In this document: one piece after another, positions 31,384-40,506 of the stretch
Position numbering within the stretch: position 1 is the first letter of the stretch
Layout: each line of letters opens with the position of its first letter
Origin: Pyronema omphalodes
Lineage: Eukaryota; Ascomycota; Pezizomycetes; Pezizales; Pyronemataceae
Direction: 5' to 3'
Length of the DNA stretch: 64,000 bases
Assembly: GCA_024516155.1 (NCBI GenBank)
Contig: JAJJXM010000078.1
Location: 124,001-188,000 of the forward strand
Made by a program: the position numbers and the translations under genes
The notes under the pieces: model-generated
Seen by the model: only the letters and a program-made list of their open reading frames with translations
Told to the model about the DNA's origin: nothing
Database searches by the model: none

Positions 31384-32990
31384 TACAGCTGTGGGGCAGG
31401 TTTATTAGGGTACCTGCGTCGGAATTGGGTGATGGCGTCGGGGGAGTTTTGGAAATTGTCGGCGGGGTACCAGGTCGTATCGGGGTCGTGGAAACCAGTC
31501 CACTTAACTCGATATTGTATCTGACCCCGGTGGCGTCGAGAATCCACTATCTCCTCAACTTCCCACTCTTCCTCGTCGTCGAGGACAATCGGTAGCGGAG
31601 GGGGCTGAATATGGCCTGGGATGGTGGTCGAACTAGGTTGAGACGGTTCTAGAAGGGAGATGTGAAAAACTGGATGGATCTTTGCGTTTGGGGGGAGGTC
31701 CAGCTTATAAGCTCGCGACCCTACCTTAGACAAGATAGTGTAGGGCCCCGATAGCTTGTAATCGAGCTTGTTGGAGGGTCGGGTGGTTTTTACATTCTTC
31801 CTCTTCAGCCAGACCCGATCTCCCACTCGAAGGACCGGATCCGGGTGTCGATGCCGGTGCACCTGTTCTGCATGAGCAGTCTGGGCATAGTGGACCTCTG
31901 CCCTCAGATCCTCGTGAAGTCGATTGAGGGCGCCAACATATTTGGAGACCTTGGGGTTTCCTTCCGCGACTTCACCCAGCGGCTGGGTAAAACGGGGATG
32001 ATATCCGTAATTTGCGAAGAAGGGGGACACCTTGGTCATTCCTGAGCGGGAGTTGTTGTAGTAGAACTCCGCCATAGGAAGGAGTTGGTTCCAATTGTCC
32101 TGTTGATAGTTACAATACGCCCTGAGGTATTGTTCGAGGATCGCATTGACCCTCTCTGTCTGTCCGTCGGACTCTGGGTGAAACGCCGTACTCAGGTTCC
32201 TCGTGGTTCCCATTGCCTCCGTAACCCTCTTCCAGGACTGAGAGGTGAATAGGGACCCCTGATCCGAGATGATGCTGCTGGGGAGTCCGTGGGCCCGTAC
32301 CACATGTGTGAGAAACCCGTCCACAAGTTCCCTGGGTCCCATAGTGTCCTTACATGCTACGAAGTGCGCCATCTTCGTCAAGCGGTCCACAATCACCCAT
32401 ATCGCATTCATTTCCCCATCTTCCGGAAGACCTGTGATAAAGTCCATGGAGATGGATTCCCATGGTCTTTCTGGAATCTCTAACGGTCGTAAGAGGCCGA
32501 AGGGGGCGTGCTTAATGGGCTTGATACGTTTACAGGTATCACAGTAGTCGACATATCGAGTCACATACTGTCGTTGTTGTCGCCAATAAAAATGGCGGCT
32601 GACCAACTCCAAGGTCCTTGCCCTTCCCGGATGCCCCGCGGCTTGGGAGTCGTGATGTTGTCGTAAAATTTGTAACCTCAGGTCGTCGTCGTCAGGGACC
32701 CATATCAATCCCTCGTATAGGAGTAACCCATCCTTTTCCTCGCATAACCCCAAGGGGACCCTATTGTCTCAGGTTATTCCTTCCCGAAGTTTGCGGATTA
32801 CCTCCTGGAGTTCCGTATCGGTCTTCGTTTTTCCCGAATTTTGGTAATGAGGGGGGTGTCCGGGGTGAGTCTTATCAATTGTGTCTCGTTCACATGGAAG
32901 ACTTCCTGGGGAAGGAGGACTCGGCTTTGGTTCTGCCGGTGCTTCATCTCCCCTTCCCAGGGAGAGTCTCCTGACTCTCGGGACAATATG
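31383..32990 (-). pseudogene. pol: Element B Pol, C-terminal half (RH end, integrase, chromodomain)
   Basis: Continues the RNase H end at 47,464 (KPDIL/SRESGDSP across the solo LTR insertion). The integrase is clear: HHDSQAAGHPGRARTLEL with CDTCKRIK (HHCC), DFITGLPEDGEMNAIWVIVD, SDQGSLFTSQSW and SDGQTERVNAI. It is followed by the GPY/F-like region (DYKLSGPYTIL) and a chromodomain (EEWEVEEIVDSRRHRGQIQY, VKWTGFHDPDTTWYP). The frame is damaged: a TGA at 32,771-32,769 precedes the integrase, and a frame change near 32,870 is needed to join the upstream segment. It ends with TAA overlapping the third ORF. Confidence 0.85.
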
Positions 32991-33254
32991 TGTGAACCTG
33001 GGTATTGAGGCTTTCAATACAGAGGTTTGTCCGATCAGTTTTGCTTCGTCGGAAAGTGTTCAACTAATAGATTTTCTCGAGTAGCCAGGAAGTTAACTAA
33101 TCTGATCTTTTGTTTATTGCGACTAGAGCTACTATGGCTATTGCGCTCCACCTACTTCATACCCATACCCTGCAACACCGCAGTTGCTCTGGGATGCAAC
33201 CACCCGCGCGACCTATAATACTATGCACAGGAGATCCGGCTATGCCCAGGGTAT
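32991..33254 (-). repeat. Solo LTR A', left piece
   Basis: Starts TGTGAACCTGGG after the duplication ATATG (32,986-32,990), the inverse of the A-type LTR end. Together with 47,036-47,463 it makes a 692-bp LTR, much shorter than the 1,331-bp A1 LTR. It is therefore a diverged or deleted relative. It was split by element C1. Confidence 0.8.
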
Positions 33255-33424
33255 TGTCACGGCTCGAGAATTATTACCTTCCCCCTCCTCGTCATTCATT
33301 CACCTATTATCATTCGCTTCATTATCCAGCACTCGTTTGTTTATTTATTTCTATTATCCTTCGGTCTTCGATCATCACTCGTCACTCGCCTGGGTTAGGG
33401 TCGCGCTCAATTCCCAAATTGTCA

Positions 33425-33845
33425 AAAAAAGGTCACGTGACTTATCCCCAGGGTTAGGGGTCAGCTCGGATCCCTTTTCGGAAATTCCATACCTACGGTC
33501 TACCGATCATCTTATCCGATTAGATAAGATCGGTCACGTGTTCTAATCAATAGTAGATCAGTATGCACGCGCACTGGTCTACTAATGTGCGCACACGTGA
33601 CTAGGGCTAGGGCACGATCATCTTATCGATAAGATAAGATCTAGTCATGTGACCTTATCAGTATTGCACCATCTTTCCAATCGCAGCTGATCTGGTTTCA
33701 CGTGACTAGGGTTAAGGTTGCACCCGCACGCACACAAACTAGGGTTAGGTTTGTGACCGTACGCGCACAGCTAGGGTTAGGGTTACGGACGCACGCGCAC
33801 GATTAGGGTTACGGAAGCGCGCGCGTGACTACGCTTAGGGTTACG
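33425..33845 (+). promoter_or_regulatory. C-family U3 motif cluster
   Basis: Contains TCACGTGAC (several copies), CTAGGGTTAGGG and related TTAGGG copies, and the GATA-type palindromes CTTATCGATAAG and CCGATTAGATAAGATCGG. The same cluster is present in every C LTR in the window. Known binders of these motif classes are Cbf1-like bHLH (CACGTG), Tbf1-like Myb (TTAGGG) and GATA factors. Actual binding here is inference. Confidence 0.5.
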
Positions 33846-34065
33846 CTAGCGCGCACGCGAAGCACGCTACCGCGCACGCGAGTTACGCTATCGCGCACGC
33901 GAGATACGCTAACGAGCGCACGACGAGGCTGTGCACGCAAACACGCTAATTTGGTACGAACGCGTTAGCGCGTCTAGAACGCGCAACCGCGACCGCGTTG
34001 TTTACTTAGTTATTTTTCGGGAAAATTCTGCAAGTAGTGGCTCGGCGTGTAAGGAGGAAAAATTG

Positions 34066-34072
34066 TATATAA
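34066..34072 (+). promoter_or_regulatory. C1 TATA box
   Basis: TATATAA, 50 nt upstream of TTACACAGTTAT, the segment that pairs with the primer-binding site. Confidence 0.65.
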
Positions 34073-34399
34073 GAGGATTGTTTCTTTGTTTGTTTATTTT
34101 GTTTTTCTTTTCTCCTTACACAGTTATTTGTTTATTTACAAATTCAAACACTTTGTCGAAAAATCTTTGTTTACGTCCTCGTTCTCGTCCCCGTCTTTGG
34201 ATCTCTTTGTCCCTTGAAATCTTTGTTTATTTCCTTAACTTCTAAACACAGAAAGTCTTTAAGTTGATGCTAGACACAGCTTAAGAGTTTCTAACGTTGA
34301 AGTTATTATAAGGATATATCCATTGAACTCAAGAGTGAATAATTGAGAAGAGCCCTCAGGTTCTCCGTCAGCTATCTCTCCCTTGTTCGCCGTTACAAC

Positions 34400-34411
34400 A
34401 TAACTGTGTAA
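34400..34411 (+). promoter_or_regulatory. C1 primer-binding site, self-priming type
   Basis: ATAACTGTGTAA begins 2 nt after the LTR end. It is perfectly complementary to TTACACAGTTAT at 34,116-34,127 in the LTR, just after the TATA box and pyrimidine tract, where the transcript should begin. Confidence 0.75.
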
Positions 34412-34460
34412 TCAAGACCTGCCGGCTCTACCGTCAACCCTCGATTACAACAAGCTTTAC

Positions 34461-34631
34461 ATGCTTCACAACCTCTGGTTCTACGAATTCATCAACCTAT
34501 TACCGATCTTCCGTTCCCTCGAAAACCCCGTCGTCCTTGACGAAATCGAAATTGCTCGACAACTCGGAAACGAATACGCAGCAACTCGAATTCAATATAA
34601 CGACGAAACCAACATCTGGCACCTCCGTTAA
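34461..34631 (+). CDS. C1 leader ORF, 56 residues
   Basis: The ATG at 34,461 opens MLHNLWFYEFINLLPIFRSL...NIWHLR. It ends with TAA 9 nt before the gag ATG. The C3 copy (59,825-59,995) differs at two bases, both synonymous (AAC/AAT, TAT/TAC). The segment DEIEIARQLGNEY resembles EDAQIALQLAKEY in the leader ORF of the D family. It is likely a real small protein or a regulator of gag initiation; function unknown. Confidence 0.6.
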   Translation: MLHNLWFYEFINLLPIFRSLENPVVLDEIEIARQLGNEYAATRIQYNDETNIWHLR

Positions 34632-34640
34632 TCCCTCGAA

Positions 34641-35759
34641 ATGGACCAAAACAACAAGGTCGTCGTGGCCCTGTACCTCAACGAAGCCGAAAGGTTAGAG
34701 GTCGAACAGGACCCTACGAAGATCAAATTGGTCCGTAACGCCGTAAAAGAATACGAACGAGACTGTCAACTTAGGGACGACCTTCGAGCCGAACTCACAG
34801 AAGCTCGAAAGGACAACTCCCTCTACGCTCAACGAATTACCGATTTGGAAAGAGATCTCGAAAGCGCCAACGCCTCCGTTCGACTCCTACAAGCCCTTAC
34901 GAAGAACGGTCCCCTTCCGAATACCCGTCCCATCGAATTACCCCACCCACCTGAGTTCTCTGGTGAACGCAAGGAACTCTTGAACTTCATCTCGAAGGTC
35001 AGATCCAAGCTCGCCGGAGACTCCTCCCGTTTTACCGACGATCAACATAAGCTACGTTATACTTATGGATATCTCAAAGGCAACGCTCAGAACCAAATTC
35101 AACCCTACGTCCTTACAGATAAGATTAAGCTTAAGGACGTTGAGGCTCTCATTACAATTCTGGAAGCTGCCTTCGGAGATCCTGATCAAGTTGGTACTGC
35201 ATCTGCGGAATTGGATAAACTTCAACAGGGCAACCGTGAGTTTAGCCAATACTACGCAGAATTCCAACGATTAATGGCCATCTTGAACTACGACGAAAAC
35301 GCAAAGAAGGCTGCTCTGAAGCGTGGACTCTCTCGAGACCTTCAGACCAGTCTTGTTTACCAAGCCGAAGAACCTCAGAACTTCACCAAATTTGTGGATC
35401 TTTGTATGAAGCCAGATTACAGAATTCGAGCTCATTCAAACACCACAAAGCGGCACGTTTCTTCGGTCCCCAGTCGTTCCAGCTCCACGCCGTCTCGCCC
35501 GGCGTCCCACCCAACGAATACCAATAGTGGTAATTACGGATCGGCCCCCATGGACCTATCAGCTTCCCAAAAGGCTCAGAACCAACGCCGTCGTGATGAA
35601 CGAATGGCTAAGGGACTTTGTCTTTATTGTGGATCAGCCGATCATTTCAAGAACGAATGTTCTACGTTGGCAGCAAACAACTCCCGCAAGATTCGCCTAG
35701 CCGCCGCCGAGGTTTTGGATATTCCAACAAACCCCGACGTCGACCAGGGAAAAGAGTAG
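34641..35759 (+). CDS. gag: C1 Gag
   Basis: 372 residues from the ATG at 34,641. An N-terminal coiled-coil-like part (about 40-85) precedes the conserved Gag domain (PPEFSGERKELLNFISKVRS, then FGDPDQVGTASAELDKLQQ and REFSQYYAEFQRLM). A Ser/Thr-rich linker and a CCHC knuckle, CLYCGSADHFKNEC (327-340), follow. It forms the particle shell. The tail ends DVDQGKE at a TAG inside the frameshift signal. The C3 copy is nearly identical. Confidence 0.93.
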   Translation: MDQNNKVVVALYLNEAERLEVEQDPTKIKLVRNAVKEYERDCQLRDDLRAELTEARKDNSLYAQRITDLERDLESANASVRLLQALTKNGPLPNTRPIELPHPPEFSGERKELLNFISKVRSKLAGDSSRFTDDQHKLRYTYGYLKGNAQNQIQPYVLTDKIKLKDVEALITILEAAFGDPDQVGTASAELDKLQQGNREFSQYYAEFQRLMAILNYDENAKKAALKRGLSRDLQTSLVYQAEEPQNFTKFVDLCMKPDYRIRAHSNTTKRHVSSVPSRSSSTPSRPASHPTNTNSGNYGSAPMDLSASQKAQNQRRRDERMAKGLCLYCGSADHFKNECSTLAANNSRKIRLAAAEVLDIPTNPDVDQGKE

Positions 35760-35791
35760 TCCATCAACAGCCTGTTGGCTCTGTTGTTGGA
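35747..35791 (+). promoter_or_regulatory. C1 -1 ribosomal frameshift signal
   Basis: The gag codons CAG GGA AAA GAG TAG contain the canonical heptamer G GGA AAA (35,747-35,753). A 6-nt spacer (GAGTAG) follows, then a strong stem-loop at 35,760-35,791. Its 5' arm is TCCATCAACAGCC (one T·T mismatch), the loop is TGTT, and the 3' arm is GGCTCTGTTGTTGGA (a 2-nt bulge). The slip leads to GGG AAA AGA GTA GTC, the pol frame. Confidence 0.85.
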
Positions 35792-38689
35792 CCAGCCCCT
35801 GCCTCGTCTTTCGTTTCATCTCAGGAAATCGTTTATGTATCCGCTAGTTCTTTGTCAAGTAAACAAGAAAACGAATTGGATGGGAATCATTTGGTCGTGC
35901 CATGTACACTAACTGAACACAATACCAAGATCGATACTCATGCTCTCGTAGACTGCGGATACACAGGAATTTCCTTCATGAACGAAGACTTCGCACGCCA
36001 ACACAACTTCCCCCGTTATCAATTGAAAAACCCCAAAATGGTCGAAGTAATTGATGGACGACCTATTTCATCAGGAGACATCACCGAATACGTTGAAGTC
36101 GAATGTACAATAGGAGACCATCATGAATTACTAACTGCCTACGTTACTCGGCTTGGTCATTATCCCCTCGTTTTAGGAATCCCATGGCTTCGTAAACACG
36201 ATGTTACAATAAACTTCGCCGATAACGATATCAAATTCTCATCACCGAACTGCCTCCCCCACCGAACCACGGTAACACCCACCCCTGTTAAGGGTATTGC
36301 TCCGAAACAACAGAATAAGATCTGTGCCATTTCAGCTACGACGTTTCGACGAATTGTAAACAATGCCAACAACCGTTACGGAAAAGTCGAACAATTCTCC
36401 TTATCTTTGAATGAAATCACCACAGCTCTTCAACCAGAGAAAGAGGAACCGGATCTCAAGACTATTGTACCACCCGAATATCACCAGTACTTGGGAATCT
36501 TCGAAAAAGTCAACGCCGATAAGTTACCGCCCCATCGACCGTCGGATCACAAGATATCACTCGTCGATGGTTTTCAGCCTCCTTTCGGTCCTCTTTACTC
36601 CCTATCACGTCCAGAGTTGGAGGAATTGAAACGTTGGTTAGATGAGAACCTTACCAAAGGTTTCATCCGTGCTTCCTCGTCCCCAGCGGCCGCTCCCATT
36701 CTTTTCGTAAAGAAAGGCGATGGTTCATTACGTTTGGTGGTCGATTATCGAGGAATCAACGCCGGAACGATCAAGAATCGCTACCCTCTTCCCCTGATGC
36801 AGGATACCTTAATGAACCTTTCAAGAGCTAAGTGGTTCACTAAGCTCGACATTAGGGCGGCGTATAACTTAATACGTATGGCAAATGGGGAAGAATGGAA
36901 AACCGCTTTTCGTACCCGGTACGGATTATTCGAATCATTGGTTATGCCCTTTGGACTTACCAATGCCCCTGCTACGTTTCAGAACTTCATTAACGACGTA
37001 TTGGCACCTTACCTCGATCGATTCTGTACTGCCTATTTGGATGATACCCTGATCTATTCGGATAATCTCGAAGAACATAAACAACATGTTAAATTGATTC
37101 TCGAAGCATTCGAAAAAGCAGGGTTACATCTCAAACCAGAGAAATGCGAGTTCCACCAAAAGGAAGTAAAGTACTTAGGACTCATCATTAGTACAGAAGG
37201 TATAAAGATGGACCCTGAGAAGATTACTGCAGTTCGGGATTGGGAATCTCCCCGGAACCTCAAAGATGTTAGAGCGTTTTTGGGATTTGCAAACTTCTAT
37301 CGACGTTTCGTTAAGAACTATTCAAAAATAGTCCAACCTCTCACGTTACTCACACGTAAAGGAGTTCCTTTCGTCTGGTCAGAATCCCAACAACAGGCCT
37401 TTGAGGAATTGAAATCAACATTTACATCCGCCCTCGTTTTGGCTCGTTTCGACCCAGACCGGGATGTTATTGTCGAAACCGATGCTTCTGATTATGTCAC
37501 CGCCGGAGTTCTTTCTCAATATGATGATGAAGGAATCTTACATCCTATTGCTTACTTCTCAAAGAAACATTCCCCCGCCGAATGTAATTATGAGATATAC
37601 GATAAAGAACTCATGGCTATCGTCCGGGCCTTCGAAGAATGGCGTCCCGAATTGCAATCTGTTATTAACCCCATTCGAGTACTGTCAGATCATAAGAATC
37701 TGGAATATTTCACTTCGACAAAGCTCCTGAACCGCCGTCAAGCCCGTTGGTCCCAGTTCTTGTCTCAGTTTAATTATAAGATTGTTTACCGCCCCGGTAC
37801 CGCAGGCGGTAAACCAGACGCACTGACTCGTCGATCCGGAGATCTGCCTAAAGAGGGGGATGAACGCTCCCTAGAGAACCACACAACGATCATTAAACTA
37901 GAGAATATCCTTCACGCTGCGGCTGTTACCCCCAGTAATCAACAAACAATAACGAATTCGCAACAAACCGTAATACCGGACCCACAACAAACAAACCCCA
38001 CCTTATCCCAGCTCTTCACGGAAGCCTACGAGAAAGACCCATTCCCCATTAAGGTTATTGAAATGCTAAACAATAACACTCGTTATTGTAAAGACATTAC
38101 ATTAGCTGAATGTACAGTAAACAATAACCGTTTATTCTACCGGGGATGTTTATGGGTCCCGAATTACGAACCTCTACGATTACACCTAATGCAGCAACAC
38201 CACGACTCTCCTACGGCTGGACACCCAGGTAGATCTAAAACATTAGAATACCTCTCAAGAACCTATACGTGGCCCCAGATGAGGACAGACGTGGAAAGAT
38301 ATATTCGAAATTGTCATACCTGCCAACGTTCGAAACCTACCAGACATGCCCCGTTTGGTATCCTACGTCCACTACCTATTCCAGAAAGACCCTGGCAGGA
38401 CATATCAATGGACTTCGTAACAGGATTACCGTGGTCCAATGGGTGTGATGCAATTTGGGTAGTTGTGGATAGATTAACCAAAGAACGACATCTGATTGCC
38501 TGTCGAACAGACATCGACGCAAAGGAATTATCGTCTTTGTTTATTACCCACATCTTTCGATTGCATGGACTCCCTCTTACCATTATCTCTGATCGAGGAC
38601 CCCAATTCGCTGCTTTGTTTTGGAAGAATCTCTGTCGACGTTTGGGAATCGAGCCTCGATTATCTACAGCATTCCATCCCCAAACGGAC
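35748..38689 (+). CDS. pol: C1 Pol, N-terminal part up to the D1 insertion
   Basis: In the -1 frame from the gag overlap. The protease has THALVDCGYTGISF (Cys in place of the usual Thr/Ser after the catalytic Asp). RT has YPLPLMQDTLMNLSRAKWFT and AYLDDTLIYSD, with DIRAAYN where C2 and C3 have DIRGAYN. RNase H has VETDASDYVTAGVLSQ. The integrase HHCC (HHDSPTAGHPGRSKT, CHTCQRSK) and the first two acidic core residues (DFVTGLP, SDRGPQFA) are present. The frame stops being pol at HPQTD, where the D1 LTR begins, and runs 62 meaningless codons to 38,875. Joining to 45,051 restores an uninterrupted frame. Confidence 0.92.
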
Positions 38690-39228
38690 TGTAACGGGAC
38701 AGGCTCGAGGGAACGTCCAAGGTACGCAGTGTTCAGGACAGAGGGCAAGAACAGGAACGTAGAGCAAGGGGAGGAGATACTGGGAGGAGGAGGCAGAGGT
38801 CAAGACGAAGACAAGGCTGGAGGAGGAGGAGTTGTCAAGGTAACTAGATTGCTAACTGGACAAGACGTTCTGTAAAGAAGAAAGAAAAGGAAACGGACAG
38901 AGCGGAGGGAGAGCCCTCCTTATATACACAAATCCTCCTAAGAACAACCCAAACCCTGACAGGGTTTTCAACCGAGCCAAGAACCTAAACAAAGAAGCCA
39001 AGAAACTAATGCATGTGATAACAATGTGACGCTTGTGCTGATGAAACGAACTAAGATAACTAAGACAGATAAGGAAGGTGATAAGGAAAGGATAGACTAG
39101 TGCGTTGCGGCTGCGAGGGTGGCTGTACTGGTGCTGACATATGATGTGGCGCAGCCCTGCGGCTGTGCTCTATGACTGTGCAGGCTGAGACAATCCAGAA
39201 TACGGGTGACAACGCTGGAGCCGTGACA
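38690..39228 (-). repeat. D1 3' LTR
   Basis: 539 bp; the sense strand reads TGTCACGGCTCCAGCG...CTGTCCCGTTACA. It starts with the same TGTCACGGCTC as the C family LTR but differs afterwards. AAGAGGGGGCTCC just inside (39,229-39,241) is the polypurine tract. Confidence 0.95.
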
Positions 39229-39253
39229 GGAGCCCCCTCTTAGGCTCGAGTTC

Positions 39254-40505
39254 CTACGAGAGAGGTCGAGGCTTGTCTGGGTATTGCTGGTGAAACTCAT
39301 CGACTGCCGTAACGTCTTCAAGGAATTCCTCTGGTTCCCATGTTGGCGTGTAGTCACCCTTCCATTTCACGAGGTACTGCAAGCGACCTCGTCTAACCCG
39401 GCTATCAAGGATTTCGTCCACGAACCATTCCTCTTCACCATCAACAACAACAGGCAGGGGAGGCGGTAGTATTTGTCCGGGCAAAGGATCCGACTGGGCA
39501 GGGTTGAGTAGTGATACTGGAAATGTCCGGTGATGGTTCATGGTGCCGGGGATGTCAAGTTCGTATGCATGTGTGCCAATGGCTCTGACAACACGATACG
39601 GGCCGAGGTGCTTGTTTTCCAACTTCCGTGATGGCCGTTCGGTGCGCAGGTTGCGAGCGTCTAGCCAGACAAGATCGTTGGGTTTAAACACAGGGGCTGG
39701 TACACGTGACCGGTCGGCCGCTTCTGTATATCGTGCCTGGGCGTACTTCATTTCCGATCGCAGAACGTCATGAATGTGTGACATGCGTTCTGCTACTAGT
39801 TTAGCGTTGACTTCATCTGGGTTATCGGTTCTGATATTAAGTTCGAAGGAGCACTTCGGGTGCCTGCCGTAGATCGCAAAGAACGGGGAGAGGGTAGTCG
39901 TGTCGGATACTTGGTTGTTTGCTGCGAACTCAGCTAGGGACAAGTACTTTTTCCAGTCGTCCTGCAGGTAGGATACGTAAGCTCGCAGGTACTGTTCGGT
40001 GACGGCGTTTATACGTTCTGTTTGACCGTCCGTCTGGGGGTGGAATGCTGTGCTTGTTGCCGTTTCGATCCCTAGACAGGATGCAAGATATTTCCAGAAG
40101 TTGGCGATGAACTGTGGTCCTCGATCAGAGATAAGAACATCTGGCAGGCCATGCAATCGGAAAACGTTATCCACGAAGAGCTGAGCAAACCCTTGAGCTG
40201 TGATGGTCGTATGGCAGGGGATCAAGTGCCGTTGCTTCGTCAGTCGACATACAACTGCACAAATTGCATCGTATCCATCGGATGGAGGAAGGCCAGTGAT
40301 GAAGTCTACCGAAACGCTTTGCCAAGGTTGATGTGGGACGGGCAGAGGTTTGAGGGTACCAAAGGGGGCGTGTCTTGTGGCTTTAGTACGTTTGCAGGTA
40401 TGACAATTGCGTACAAACCGTTCGACATCAGTCCGCATTGATGGCCAGTAGTAGTTCCTGGAGAGAAGCTCGAAGGTCTTGGCGCGTCCTGGATGTCCCA
40501 TGGTA
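39254..40505 (-). CDS. pol: D1 Pol, C-terminal part (IN, chromodomain)
   Basis: From MGHPGRAKTFELLSRNYYWP with CHTCKRTK (HHCC), through DFITGLPPSDGYDAIC, SDRGPQFIANFW and TDGQTERINAV (DDE core), then the KLENKHLGPYRVV region and a chromodomain (EEEWFVDEILDSRVRRGRLQ, VKWKGDYTPTWEPEEF). It stops with TAG at 39,256-39,254. It joins the upstream part if one G is removed from the G7 run. Given identical LTRs, the indel is very recent or a sequencing error. Confidence 0.92.
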
Positions 40506-40506
40506 G

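Larger units (their letters stand above)
33255..34397 (+). repeat. C1 5' LTR
   Basis: TGTCACGGCTCGAG...CGCCGTTACA. U3 holds many CACGTG, TTAGGG/CTAGGG and GATAAG/CTTATC motifs, then a GC-rich ~21-bp tandem array (GCGCACGCGAG). A TATA box (34,066) and a pyrimidine-rich tract follow. Confidence 0.95.

Noticed and set aside
33690..33850. Telomere or subtelomeric array from TTAGGG motifs
   Set aside because: The motifs are dispersed, occur in both exact and altered forms, and are confined to C-family LTRs. There is no uninterrupted TTAGGG tract.
36160..36372. Open frames opposite C, D and A pol genes (for example 36,160-36,372, 57,361-57,573)
   Set aside because: They recur in every C copy only because they are the antisense shadow of conserved pol sequence.
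38690..38875. C-terminal extension of C1 Pol ([13 protein letters not shown]...)
   Set aside because: It is D1 LTR sequence read through from the insertion point. The same text appears at 48,509-48,689 in the D2 LTR.
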